This document shows positions 1-10,017 of a DNA stretch of 64,000 nt, in pieces. Origin of the DNA: Tanypteryx hageni (taxonomy: Eukaryota; Arthropoda; Insecta; Odonata; Petaluridae); the NCBI GenBank assembly GCA_028673005.1, contig CM054113.1:204715504-204779503 (forward strand), read 5' to 3'. The first letter of the stretch is position 1; every line of letters starts with the position of its first letter. Under the pieces are notes generated by a model that searched no databases, was not told the origin of the DNA, and saw only the letters and a list, made by a program, of their open reading frames with translations. A program made the translations under genes and the position numbers.

Positions 1-668
1 TTTCGGTTGTGTCCTACCACTACTTGAATATTGCTCTCCTATATGGTCCACGGCATCTCCCACCAACCTTAAACTCCTAAATCCCCCTCTAAATTTCTTC
101 CTAGCAATCGTGCGCCATCGAGTCCCCACTTACCATAACTTGTCTCGCGAGGAATTGCTTCCAGTGATGGGTATTTCCTCCCTGCAATTGCGTCGGAAAA
201 CATCCGACCTAAAATGTCTCCACGGAATAATGAATGGTAAATACCGACCAAATGAACTTCTTACCTACTTCTCTCTTCACGTCCCCCCTCGTCCCACCCG
301 CAATCCCAACCCCTTACACTTACCCAAATGCCGACTCTCCATCACCAAAAGATCTCTCTTCTATCGATTGCCCCAAACATTTAATTCCCTGGTTCGTTTG
401 TTCCCTGTTATTGGTTTGTTTTCCCCCATCTCATCCTTCTCTGCACTAGTTGCCCGGTCACCCCCATAATTCTTATTGTCTAAACGCTTTTTAATATGTT
501 TCTGTTTTTGCATTTTCCTGTTTGGAACAATTTAATATCTGTTCCACGATTGTTAATTTAAATTATTTTATTTGTTATTTTATGTTGTTATATTACGGAT
601 CCATTGTAAAAGGCCAAAATTTGGCTGTTTATGGACCTTTTTTAATTAATTAAATACATGAATGAATG
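1..668 (+). mobile_element. 3' end of a non-LTR retrotransposon (LINE)
   Basis: The left edge of the window lies inside a LINE read on the plus strand. A C-terminal reverse-transcriptase ORF piece is followed by a roughly 200-bp AT-rich 3' UTR and a tail of short A/T-rich repeats (AATTAATTAAATACATG then GAATGAATG). The 3' UTR carries CATTGTAAAAGGCC followed closely by CTGTTTATG. The same two blocks end the two SINEs near 27.3-27.8 kb, so this LINE family is a good candidate for the machinery that mobilised them. The 5' part lies outside the window. Clade (Jockey/CR1/I-like) not determined. Confidence 0.8.
2..469 (+). pseudogene. LINE ORF2 C-terminal fragment (post-RT region)
   Basis: The frame is open from base 2 to a TAA at 467-469 and has no start in the window. 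It reads through LPLLEYCSPIW, matching the thumb-region (L)EYxSxxW motif that follows the catalytic domain in Jockey/CR1-like reverse transcriptases. Then come SLQLRRKTSDLKCLHGIMNG and a run with conserved R and S residues (RLSITKRSLFYRLPQTFNSL) typical of the extreme C-terminus of these proteins. The catalytic YxDD box would lie upstream, outside the window. The frame is uninterrupted here, so this could be the end of a fairly young copy, but activity cannot be judged. Confidence 0.75.
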
Positions 669-1211
669 TAGAAAGTGAAGAACCGTTGCTGAAAAGGCGA
701 GAGTGCTTAAAAATCTTGCTTTTGAATTTTTCTCAAGAAACGGTAAGCTAAGACAAACAATGTTTTTCTGGGAAGAACGGGTATCTCGGGAGGTATTTCA
801 TCGGAAACACTAATTACGAAGTTCAACGAAAGGATAAAATATCCCATTCTCGAGCTAGCCTAATGGAGGTTGCGGCTATTGTATTGGAGATCGTAAAACT
901 ACAAATAAATCTGGACTCCAAATTATCTAGGAACAAGTATGAGAGGGTGGCCCGCAGAATAGTCAGCATTCAAAATCTGAACCAGTGCGACGACTTTTAA
1001 ATAGAAAAATAGGAGGAGAATATGTGACCCAGCTGTCATCTTTATTTTCTCAGAATCTGCTCTTGGTGGACGAGACTGTCTTTTTCCAGGACTAGAAATA
1101 CGAATGCCTTTTATGAAGTAGTAACTGGTAGATATAGTATGAGATTTTAAATGAATTCATGCAAAATAAGGACATGAAATTTGTTCGTTAAATCATTACG
1201 TTTAAATTAAA
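669..1211. other. Unassigned AT-rich DNA
   Basis: No gene, terminal repeat or coding-like frame recognised between the LINE tail and the next repeat. Confidence 0.5.
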
Positions 1212-1290
1212 AAAACCGGGACATTTAGGTGTCCCGAAAAAAAATTTCGGGACACAGGGACAAAACATCGAAAACCGGGACGTCTGGTCA
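1212..1290. repeat. CCGGGAC-rich transposon end, possibly hAT-like
   Basis: The segment holds AACCGGGACATTTAGGTGTC, its partial inverse TTTCGGGACACAGGGAC, and ends CCGGGACGTCTGGTCACCCTA. Read from the other strand the end is TAGGGTGACCAGACGTCCCG, the style of terminus seen on short non-autonomous DNA transposons. No matching second end was found, so this is probably a solo or truncated terminus. Family assignment uncertain. Confidence 0.4.
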
Positions 1291-1787
1291 CCCTATCTTA
1301 GAATGAAATAATGAAGGGGTAAACCTCGAAGACAGGAACTTTCGATCGCTTTTGTCAAATATGTCATTGCTGATAAAAAATCAAATAGGTAAAATGTCTG
1401 TGAGTAGCGTGATAATGGTGTATTCTGCAATTTAGGGATAAAAATTGGAGCCGCTCCAAAATGTTCATGGAACAGCGAAATTAATTCTCTCTTTAAATCT
1501 TTGTTTTCGGGGGTGCAATAGTTTTTACTTGAAATACATACTCGCGCACAACCCTTAAGAAAGCTAGTTATAAACAGCAAAAAATTAAACTAGATTGTAC
1601 GTAAAAATGTTTATCGCTAGTAATTATTATAATAAAGGGATAAATTCTGGTATAGGATATGTCCAACTAGATCTATATAACAAAATGCCATTGTGAAGGA
1701 AGCAGTTATAAGGGCGATTTGAATACAATTTAAGGTATCGATCTTATTGATAATTGTTAATTGTTAATTTTCCTGATGCTGTCAATA
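1291..1787. other. Unassigned AT-rich DNA
   Basis: No gene or repeat recognised. The 95-codon reverse frame here has no family features. Confidence 0.5.
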
Positions 1788-1795
1788 CTATAGAT

Positions 1796-2143
1796 CAGGG
1801 GTGTGCAACGCTTTTGCGTTGCGGGCCGCATTCGTAGATGTGAGTGCCTTGGCGGGCCGTATTATAAGTCGCGAGCGCCTCGGCGGGCCGGTTGCGAGTT
1901 TACATCGGAAATCACTCAAATTACTCAAGAGATCATAGATGATTTTTATAATGAAAAAGTCTAAACAATTTTTTAGCGTTAAATCTTCTATAGGCAAGGT
2001 TTTATGGCTGCAATTTTAATTAAAGTTTACGAAATTGTCTGGATTAAATATCACGGACCGCATCCTAATCAAAGCGTCGCGGGCCGTATAAAATGCTCTC
2101 GCGGGTCGAATGTGGCGCGGGCGCCGTAGGTTGCACGTCTCTG
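1796..2143. mobile_element. Non-autonomous hAT element, family 1 copy A
   Basis: A 348-bp element starting CAGGGGTGTGCAACG and ending GTTGCACGTCTCTG, imperfect inverted termini of the CAGGGG type used by hAT transposons. Flanks are CTATAGAT (1788-1795) and CTATAAAT (2144-2151), an 8-bp target duplication with one mismatch, as expected for hAT. GCGGGCCG repeats sit next to each end while the middle is AT-rich, the usual subterminal-repeat arrangement. No coding capacity. A sibling copy lies at 9646-9953. Confidence 0.85.
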
Positions 2144-2428
2144 CTATAAATTGTTATAATTGATGCAGTGGAAAAATAATAACAAGGATTATTTCCAAAA
2201 GCGAAGCGGTAATAAAGCTGTTAGTTTTACTCAAGACAAACTAGCGATTCTATCAGATCAGTTTCATAATCCACACCTAATAATACGTATATTTAATTTG
2301 TCGATTCCGTGAGAACATTCTTACTTCCTTCACCTGTTACTTGTCGTTAATTTTATTCTAAAGATCTTTTTAGCAATCTAGGCAACGTTATCAGGGAGAA
2401 AAATATTCCACCGAATATACCAAAACGC
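2144..2428. other. Spacer between two MITEs
   Basis: Nothing recognised. Confidence 0.5.
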
Positions 2429-2430
2429 TA

Positions 2431-2629
2431 CAGTCAGACCCCAATTTATCCCCCCCCACACCACCCCCCCGTGCAGTGCTACCCCCGCATACTGCCCATG
2501 AATCGTTGAGAACAGAACTTCGATTTTATGGCTAAACAGAGCAAGCATATACCTCGATTTACCGTCACCCCCGTTTTAGCGCCAATGTCAGTGATGGACA
2601 AACGGCAGCTCTAAATCGAGGTCTGACTG
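2431..2629. mobile_element. Short pogo-like MITE (CAGTCAGACC termini)
   Basis: The left end is CAGTCAGACCCCAATTTA and the right end, read inversely, is CAGTCAGACCTCGATTTA. The element is flanked by TA on both sides (2429-2430 and 2630-2631), the target duplication of Tc1/mariner/pogo elements. The 199-bp body contains C-runs (C8 near 2450 and C7 near 2464) and codes for nothing. CAGT-type termini with TA duplication suggest pogo/Tigger mobilisation; this is inference. Confidence 0.7.
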
Positions 2630-2631
2630 TA

Positions 2632-3480
2632 CTTCTTTCCTCAATTTAATTTCCGAAATATTTGACTGATAATCCCTATCAGGTGAAGTTCGTGGAATCC
2701 GGAAGAGTTGGAAGGAATCTCTTAGTCACATTTAAAATTTTGTAAGCTGCAAAAAATCGGATGTATTCCCTTATGTAGTTGAGAATTATATACTTATGCC
2801 TCACAATACTTTGCATTAATAACAACCCTAGAGAAATGATGATTTCCTATTGATCTTTCGCAAAACGTATCTTGCACTTAGTTGTACGATACTCTGGCGG
2901 ATGAGGACTATAGGATTATGTGAAATTTTCATCGTAGGTATTTAACTATTTTTGGATTCTCATTTTATTTCGTAAGTGTGAAGGAGATATTTTAGTATCC
3001 AGCCAAAGTTTTAGCGCTGTCGCGCGTTGTATTATCTTAGAAAGTACAAAACTGGTTTATTACTTCTACAAATGAGTCGATTTGCGTTAAAAATCCTAAC
3101 AATTAAGGAAGTATTGTCTCCGAGACTGAAGAACACCGCAACCAAACTTCAACAATTATAAAAATATCATTTTTGAAGGTAAAAAATAAGATAAATATCA
3201 TACTGATTACCATGCATACAAAAATTACAATTCGTTAATTTTGTTCGAAATAATCATAACAAAATATTGACTCGCGACTCCACTTTTGACCGACAGTAGC
3301 AGTACTTAGACTGGTACAGAATGTGCAAGTACACTTCATTCGATGAAAACAAGTAGGGATGTACACAGGCTTCCCGTGGTACCAATACCGGATTTGTAAT
3401 AATGCCAAAGTAAGCATTGGCCTAAGGGTGGCAATAAAAAAATTATTATTACGCAGACTTTTGATGAATTAATTATGATC
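2632..3480. other. Unassigned DNA
   Basis: AT-rich, no recognised gene. The short reverse frames here lack family features. Confidence 0.5.
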
Positions 3481-3483
3481 CGC

Positions 3484-3545
3484 AGACGGACGGATGCGCA
3501 GACAAACCGAATACATGAGCGATTTTTATAGGAAAAAAGTGACAA
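3484..3545. repeat. Dispersed repeat, CCGAATACATGAGC block (copy 1)
   Basis: Contains GACGGACGGATGCGCAGAC then AAACCGAATACATGAGCGAT and a GGAAAAAAG run. The same ordered blocks recur near 25.96 kb and 26.97 kb. Probably a fragment of one interspersed repeat family of unknown class. Confidence 0.55.
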
Positions 3546-4261
3546 AAAGGGAGCGGAAAAATAATTTGGTCTATGGGCGGGAAATTTCCAAATCCGCCAC
3601 TGCGTAATACAGAAGTGCTTGTCGTCAAATTCGCCGTAGTATAATCGTATACTAATGCATTTACTTTGAAATCAGAAAGAAAAATTGTTTCCTTATATTG
3701 TGATAGCCCTGCTTTCTAAACGTGTTCATTTCGTTTTGCCATTCTATTCTCGCCCTACACACGAAATTATTTGAAAATGGTTTCCGCCAATACCTTCAAA
3801 ATTCATATTTACCAAAAATTCTAACCTTGATATTGTGGTAGTCCTGTTCAATGAAACTGTTATTTCGCTTATTTATTTATATGAAAATTATATATACCGT
3901 ATTCGGTTAAAATTCACGAGGGGCATTATCTAGAAATACGTGTAAAAGAATTATTATTTTACCTTTTACTGTGGTAGCCCTGCTTTTTAGCTCCTCTTTA
4001 AACATCGTTATTTCATTAAAAACCCATTCCTTCAACGCTATACAAATCTTTTCAACATATTCAGTAAGTTATTCCACCAGTTTTCGAATCAAGTATAAGT
4101 TGCATTTCCTTATTTTCGTCCTCAATTTTTACATAATTTTGTAATATCTCATTTTTTAAAGGCGACTTACGAAATGATCGTACACTTTTCCAATAATACT
4201 GGCAGTGTTCAACTCATTTGTAATCGGTTCAATATTTTTTCCACAATAATCGGCGTCATTG

Positions 4262-4853
4262 TTACATATGTATTTCCGTAGTAGTTTCGAATTCGCTATC
4301 TTCTAAATCTTCTTCATCTGCACTGTCATCGTCACTGCAACTATTTTCAACAGATTCAGTTTCAAAATCGGTGTTCCCGGATTTCAAATAAATTTTCCTA
4401 TTAAGAACATCACAGACAGCTAAATAAAGCCCATGTGTAAAACATAGTTGATGACCAATGCCACTTATTCTTCCAAATTTAACCATAATCAAGGTAAGTA
4501 TGATGACTTAAGCCCTAAGCTATACCATCAGTTACGGTGGCAATGATGTCCTTCGTCAAAGATAAGCTATATTCTGCACGTTTATTTTCCACAAGGTTCA
4601 CTGTTTTTTCTGCAGATATAGACCCAGAAACACGCACCATTGCCAAATTCCAAAACTTTGACTTTGCGTTTAAATGACGACGATTTCTTAGTGATGTGTA
4701 TTCGTCTAATGTCATACTGAATCTTGCACCATCTAACACCTTTTTAATCATTTCTGATATTACCATTTGCTTTGCGATAACATATTGTTCGTGAACAATT
4801 TTCATAACTGAATATGGGTTTTTTGGTAAAACCATGCATTCTGGGCCACCCTG
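4262..4853 (-). pseudogene. hAT-family transposase relic
   Basis: Two minus-strand frames (4835-4515 and 4492-4262) belong to one broken hAT transposase. The first has FSMTLDEYTSLRNRRHLN, containing the first catalytic Asp region, and ends ATVTDG, the second Asp region. The second resumes MVKFGRISGIGHQLCFTHG, containing the conserved CxxH segment, then LAVCDVL and an acidic stretch. Between them is a frame-breaking insert of about 25 bp. The BED finger and the C-terminal dimerisation domain are absent. The upstream edge near 4853 is GCATTCTGGGCCACCCTG, inversely CAGGGTGGCCCAGAATGC, a plausible hAT terminus. Non-functional. Confidence 0.75.
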
Positions 4854-4884
4854 TAGACCATTTTATGTTTTATAATAGACAGGG

Positions 4885-4965
4885 AATTTCCCAGGAAATG
4901 CAATGATTTCGCGGGACAATGGGATGTTCATTTTACATCCTGGATCCCGGTTGATAAACCCTAGT
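4885..4965. repeat. Probable hAT-like MITE end or very short MITE
   Basis: Begins ACAGGGAATTTCCCAGGAAA and ends TCCCGGTTGATAAACCCTAG, loosely inverted termini with CCCGG/TCCC blocks. No clear target duplication seen. Tentative. Confidence 0.3.
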
Positions 4966-5399
4966 TGAAATCCGTTCAGCCAATTCCTTCCAAATCCATA
5001 GTTACTGAAAAAGCCCTGTTTGGCTGATCCGGTCCAAGTATTATGGTTTTTTTATGTATATGTGTGCATTATAAATATTAAATTTGGTTAAATTTGATGC
5101 GGACAGTTCAACACAAATACCTACGCGTAAAAAGAAATTGTATTATTCCTTGCATTGTGATAACTCTGCTTTTTATATCTATATTAAACATCTTAATGTT
5201 TTTTAATGTTGCACACCTTCTTCATACTAAATTTTGTTGAAATCGGTTCTGCCGATTCCTTCCAAATTTATTATTACCGAAATATTTAATTTTGCAATTC
5301 TAGCACTCCTGTTAAGTCGATCCGATCGAAATATGTCATTTTGGTCATGTATTTATGTGAAAATTCTATGTACCAAATTGATAATAGTGCTTTTCAGCA

Positions 5400-5940
5400 A
5401 TGACGAAAAGCGCTAAAAAAGTGCATCTTTTATTCGGAAAAAATATAATCAGCCGCCTTCGATTGAAATCGTTGTTAATTAAACGCAAACCTCGTTTTGT
5501 TCAGCTGTAGTCGATCATCTATATATCGAACATTAGGAGAGGTGAAAGAAACGCGAACAATACGTATAACGTCATGTCATTTGTATTAGACTCCAAAACT
5601 GGGAATTTTCCGAGAGAACTCGTACTTTTGATTTTTTGGCACTCGAGTCACAGAGTTCGACCTGAAATTTTGTATTAATTGAGTTTTGAGTATTTCTCAC
5701 AAAACTATACTCATCCCTCAAATTGGACTGTTTCTCTTTATAGGTTTTCGGTTTAACGCAATTTCACTTTCGAGAAGTATCTCTATGGCCATCAATTTCG
5801 CTTTAGCACGGTTTTGAAACATAAAAGTATTTCGGTTCTACTAATATTAAGAGGTTACTATTAGAAAGGTTTGAGGAAGCAATTTTGAATGAACTTTTAC
5901 TAAACTATGGTATTTTGATCTCAATATGGCGCTCAAATTT
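5400..5940. other. Unassigned DNA with a dispersed-repeat fragment
   Basis: Around 5790-5825 the text TTTCGCTTTAGCACGGTTTT followed by GAAAC resembles 18465-18540, so part of this tract belongs to the interspersed family also seen at 5941-6080 and 18.9 kb. No gene seen. Confidence 0.4.
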
Positions 5941-6080
5941 GACCTCATGTGTTCCTAAAAGAATACCAAACCCACTTTGCAAGGTATCGCTTTACACGGC
6001 ATTTTCCAGGAGCGCAAGTATGTGCAGTGCAAAGTGAGGAGTGGGTGTTTCACTTTTCAAGTTATCCTGCGTTACATAGC
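5941..6080. repeat. Dispersed repeat (TACACGGCATTTTCCAGGAG block, copy 1)
   Basis: CACTTTGCAAGGTATCGCTT, then ACACGGCATTTTCCAGGAGC, then GAGTGGGTGTTTCACTTT match the order of blocks at 18930-19010. A 134-codon frame runs from here to 6353; because its first third is this repeat and the rest shows no family, I do not treat it as a gene. Confidence 0.5.
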
Positions 6081-6618
6081 TATCGAATCAGGCAGTTATT
6101 TAAGGCCGTAAGGGGTGAGGTTTATCGCGTCAACCACATTGGGAGTTGGCATCGCCGGATCACAACTGGGAATGCTTTTCCCCTGCCGTCACGGGTCATG
6201 GAGCGCGGTAAAATGTGCTGGCATGAGTTCCGCACGAAGAGGGGTCGGGGGAAAATGATAGCGGGCGAGTGTGAATACACATTAGAGAATAAGAGAAAAA
6301 GAGAGATTACAAAGCGGTCATTCCCTTCCCTCTCACTGTTACTGCATGGCTAACCATATCTTTGTTGTTGTTTTGGCTAAATGAGTATTTCACCTTTGTT
6401 AGTCTTGGCCAAAGTTATTGAGCTACTATCTAATATCTTTGGTGACAAATTTCTCAGATAGCCGTCTATGTAAAGCGTATAAAATTCACAAAGGAAACGG
6501 TCCTTCACAAAAATGTGGCATATTTTGTAAGGTCGTTCAAAAAGTTGACAACATCACCCAATATTTATCTAAATAATGAGCTATGTCTGTGAGTCTGTCA
6601 GCCTCATCGCCACCGGTA
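6081..6618. other. Unassigned DNA
   Basis: No gene or repeat recognised up to the left end of the next element. Confidence 0.45.
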
Positions 6619-7148
6619 TAGTAGGGAGCACGAACAAAGGCGGGTGGCAACTGGATGCGCAGAAGGCCAGGAATGTCACGTGATGTCTCCCACTCCTTCA
6701 CTTGGCCAATCAGCGTCAGCCAGTTACAGCGGCTCTTGGTGTGCGGTTGGTACCTTTGCAGCGTGATTTTCGTGTTTATTTGGGTGTTTTACTATTTACA
6801 TTTAAATAGTACCGTCTTGTGGTGTTCTAAAATGGAGGGCGAAGGAAGTAAACGCAAGGTTTTGCACAAACAAGCAAGAGAAATCGTATATAAAGTGTAT
6901 CAGTACTTAAAAAACGAGACGGAGCATGCAGACGATTCAACACGTTCAGCTGGTTACAATGTTGCCAGCCCTCAAGAGCGAACGGCGAGCGCTTTTGGCA
7001 TAGCGGCAAAGGACTTCGTGCGTCATGCGTCGTTTTCCGAGCGAAAGCTTATGCTGGCTGGCGGTATGGCAGCAATGTAACGTGTATTTCTCTCTCTCTC
7101 TCTGCGCAGTAACCATTACTCACCAACCTTCGTTCGTGCTCCCAACTA
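6619..7148. mobile_element. DNA transposon with short TIRs carrying a transposase N-terminus
   Basis: The left terminus TAGTAGGGAGCACGAACAAA and the inverse of the right terminus TAGTTGGGAGCACGAACGAA match at 18 of 20 positions and the match extends further inward. TA dinucleotides lie at both outer edges (6619-6620 and 7147-7148), consistent with a TA target duplication. The element is ~530 bp and holds one intact 82-codon frame resembling the DNA-binding head of a transposase but no catalytic domain. It is therefore an internally deleted derivative that kept its N-terminal coding exon. Superfamily unresolved. Confidence 0.7.
6832..7080 (+). CDS. Transposase N-terminal helix-turn-helix-like fragment, 82 aa
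   Basis: I chose the internal ATG at 6832 (MEGEGSKRKV) rather than the upstream ATG at 6655, because the 59 extra residues look like translated non-coding DNA with a chance hydrophobic run. The core KQAREIVYKVYQYLKNE, followed by SPQERTASAFGI, resembles the N-terminal region of insect DDE-transposase-like proteins, in which a charged helix is followed by an ERTAxATG(V/I)-type helix-turn-helix. The frame is intact to a TAA. No DDE residues exist downstream within the TIRs. If expressed it could bind transposon ends without cutting; this is a guess. It may simply be a recently deleted copy. Confidence 0.5.
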   Translation: MEGEGSKRKVLHKQAREIVYKVYQYLKNETEHADDSTRSAGYNVASPQERTASAFGIAAKDFVRHASFSERKLMLAGGMAAM

Positions 7149-8450
7149 GTGTAAGATCCAGGCGCATATAACTCTATAAATTATTATACATTCGTAAATC
7201 CCTCGGGCTGAGGGAGATAGCTAATTTTTGAGGGGAGAGAGGGAGGAAATGGGAGTTATGGAGAGAGAGGGGGGTTGAGAATGTAAATTATTTAAATTTG
7301 AGCACTATTCATTCATTCCCGACATTTTTGAAGAGCAATTTCAGTAATTTATGCAATAATCATGGTTCATGAAGTTATTCGGCAAAGCAATTATCAATCA
7401 AATTATGTACTCTTTTGCTTACAAATTTGACGGGATTAGTTTTCATAAGGTCTTTTTCAGTTCAATTTTACGGACATTTTCAACAGAGAGTACGTTTTCT
7501 TTGTCGCCTATATGCCCAATTTACGTGGATTTCCATTTACTGAAAATAAAAAAAACTTCAATGAATTTCATTGTGAATGCAACCACATACTTTGTCACGA
7601 GCCAAAAATAATCCCGATGTATTTTTATAGGCCTTGGAGTGACCGTAAACATTTGCACGTTTTTCCCTGGTTTAGACTGTAATTAACGTTGTGCTGCTAA
7701 AAATAATCCAAACAGTTACTAAACTGTGATATGATTAGGTAGATTTTATAAATTGTCACCAGCCGGGGACCATGTTAATGGTCATACTACCTCGTGTCTC
7801 GAAACCAGTGACAAAAGGTGATAATGCGGACAGTCAAGAATCAATAAAACTCATCTTTGGAGTTTTTTAGCCAAGAATATATGATGCTTTCATTCAGGGT
7901 GGGATTTTCCTCGATTTTCTTGGTTACAAGATAATAGGAAGTCCTCAAAAAGGTGTGGTTGTGTCTTTCATTTTAAGGAATAACTTTCGATCGGGAGACA
8001 ACACCACATTTGAAAAGAATGGTAAATGTTTCATTGATAGCAATTTTTCTTTCTGTTTTTCCATGCTGTAATTTTACAAATTGAATTCATATGTTAAATA
8101 AATATAATTTTATACAAGATGGTCAAGTCGCATGTTATGCGAAAACAACTAAAAGACGATGCAAGCCAATATCAAGCGCTTTATATACAGCAAAAAACTG
8201 TTATGGAAGGCATATTTTGACGGAACGTATTTAATCATTCCACAAAATTGAGCCTTTCAGTTGTTCGCGAGTTAAAAAAGAAAGAATTAAACGCAGAATT
8301 TGCATCAATAACGAGACGGAAGAAGTTCCATCCTCTCGTTTGAACATTTTTATGGCACTAATTTCGAACAGCTGAAATCTGAAACCCTTCCCTAAAATCT
8401 TTCCTGTTAATTCAGATTTGACTATCTCTCTCCAGTCCTCTCATACCCAT
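7149..8450. other. Unassigned AT-rich DNA
   Basis: Short GA-rich patch near 7220-7275. An 80-codon plus frame at 7369-7611 shows no family features. Nothing else recognised. Confidence 0.5.
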
Positions 8451-9010
8451 CCCTGTTGCTCCTAAAATGCCTCCCCTTCTTCATTTCACTCCACGGAATA
8501 TCCCCCTCCCTCCCAAAACTCTCCCCTCCTTCCCCTCTATAAACTCACTTCTCTAATGCCTCCTCCTTTTCATCTTAATCCCTCACTCTTGTTAAATATC
8601 TCTTTTCCTAAGGCTTATTCGAACTCTTCTTCCTCCTCTCCCTCTTTCTCTGCTCTCTCTTTACCTCCCCCTCCCCTTCGACGCTCCCCTTCCTACTACT
8701 CTCTCTCCCCTTCCCCCCACTTATCCAACACGAGTACCCCCTCCTATGCCCATAAACACCCAATCCCTAACACTAAACCTCCTCCATTTCTCCCTACCAT
8801 GTTTATACCTTAATCTTCCCCAATACCTTTTATAAAACCCTCGAAATCTCCTCTCGGGACCCTTAACACTCCGCTCTCTTTCATTCGTTTTCGCCTTTTA
8901 CTTTCTCTCCCTCCCTCTTCAGAACTCTCATTGTTTCTCTCATTCCGTCGATTTTAATCTCGTTATGACGGGGACTCTTATTTCTTGCTTCTTCTTCCTC
9001 TTCTTTTACG
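8451..9010. repeat. Pyrimidine-rich domain
   Basis: The plus strand is dominated by C and T (TCCTCC, CTCTCTC, CCCCTTCC blocks) for more than 500 bp. Open frames here are Ser/Pro/Leu-rich artefacts of composition. Confidence 0.7.
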
Positions 9011-9637
9011 GCATGTTTATATTGTTTGAAGGAACGCAATTTTTCTTCTGATTCCCTCTTTGAAAAACCGTTTATAATTAGTTATTTTTAGCGTTTATCT
9101 TTAAATCCGCGGATGTAGTCGTTTTGTCCGTCAGTGAACTTCTTATAAACCGTAAAAGTTAGAGCAATCAAATATTGAGGGATTGTTCATGTCCATAAAT
9201 TCTTCCACCGGTTGAAATTTGGAGACTCTAGGGGTAGCTTAAAGGGTGTAGTGGGGGAACAATAAACAATAAAACATTAAATTACTGGACTACTTCTACA
9301 TAGTTCAAGTAAGAGAAACCAAATGTTCATGATAGTGTTGGCTGGTGACTGTCATGGATTCTATTGATTTTGAGGTCCGTCCGTTTGTCCGTTTGCCTTT
9401 TAACAGGATTTAATAAAAAGTACTATGTATAAGGGTTCCTTAATACGGTAAATTTTCGTTATGTTTACGTTGTTACAATTAAGGAACCCGCACTTTATAC
9501 CTGATTCATCAGTTCTTACCTTACTTGTTTTCCTTGGAATATACTAGTTGAAAATTGTCAATATTTTCAGTCGAAAATGTCGGTGGATATGTTACAGGCA
9601 CACGAGTTTCATTGTCTGTTTTTCAGTGATCATCGTC
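9011..9637. other. Unassigned AT-rich DNA
   Basis: No gene seen. Confidence 0.5.
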
Positions 9638-9645
9638 AACTAAAT

Positions 9646-9953
9646 CAGAGTTGTTCGACCTTTTTTATCTAGCGGGCCGCATTTGTAGATGCGAGTGCTA
9701 TGGCGGGTCGTATTGGAAGTCGCGAGTTTCTCGGCGGGCCGGAGAAGGGTTTACATCGGAACTTTCTCAAGATATCATATGTGATTAAAAACATTAAAAA
9801 TTATGTCTACACCCTGTTTATAAGCGCTCGAACTTCACCAGGAAAGTTTTCATGGCAACGGTTGTAATTGAAATGCACAAAATTATTTGAGTTAAAAATA
9901 TCAGAGACTGCATCTTCATCAGAGCTTCACGAGTCGTAGGTTGCACGCCCCTG
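9646..9953. mobile_element. Non-autonomous hAT element, family 1 copy B
   Basis: Same family as 1796-2143: GCGGGCCGCATTTGTAGATG, GGCGGGTCGTATTGGAAGTC and TTTACATCGGAA occur in the same order. The left end CAGAGTTGTTCGACC is a decayed CAGGGGTGTGCAACC and the right end is GTTGCACGCCCCTG. Flanks AACTAAAT (9638-9645) and AACTGAAT (9954-9961) form an 8-bp target duplication with one mismatch. About 308 bp, no coding capacity. Confidence 0.8.
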
Positions 9954-9972
9954 AACTGAATGATTTACAGAT

Positions 9973-10017
9973 AACCACTGAGAACAACTAATTTTCAGCC
10001 GAAACGCGCATCTGGTT
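9973..10017 (+). ncRNA. Hammerhead-like ribozyme motif, decayed copy
   Basis: AACCA, then CTGAGAA, then TTCAGCC, GAAA, CGCGCATC and TGGTT. The outer AACCA and TGGTT pair perfectly over five bases (stem I). GAAA and the ATC cleavage-type triplet are present. The CUGANGA core is degraded to CTGAGAA and stem II is weak. Recognised through the shared block GCCGAAAYGCGCATCYGGTT with the other copies. Confidence 0.4.

Larger units (their letters stand above)
3687..5395. repeat. Degenerate ~135-bp (dimeric ~270-bp) tandem repeat, interrupted
   Basis: Two half-unit types alternate. Type A contains TGTGRTAGCCCTGCTTT (near 3700 and 3970; diverged near 5158). Type B contains a CCTGTT core with GATCCGRTC downstream (near 3835, 5012 and 5293). 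Spacing is close to 135 bp within the two flanks. Another shared block is TTGAAATCSGTTC followed by ATTCCTTCCAAA, at 4970 and 5237 and in weaker form near 3775. The regular phasing breaks between about 4100 and 4970, where the hAT relic sits. Copies are strongly diverged, so this is an old array. Confidence 0.55.

Noticed and set aside
5949..6353. 134-codon frame
   Set aside because: Its first third is a dispersed repeat shared with 18.9 kb; the remainder shows no family.
6655..6831. Upstream start at 6655 with an apparent membrane segment
   Set aside because: The 59 extra residues look like translated transposon non-coding sequence; the internal ATG at 6832 directly precedes the transposase-like part.
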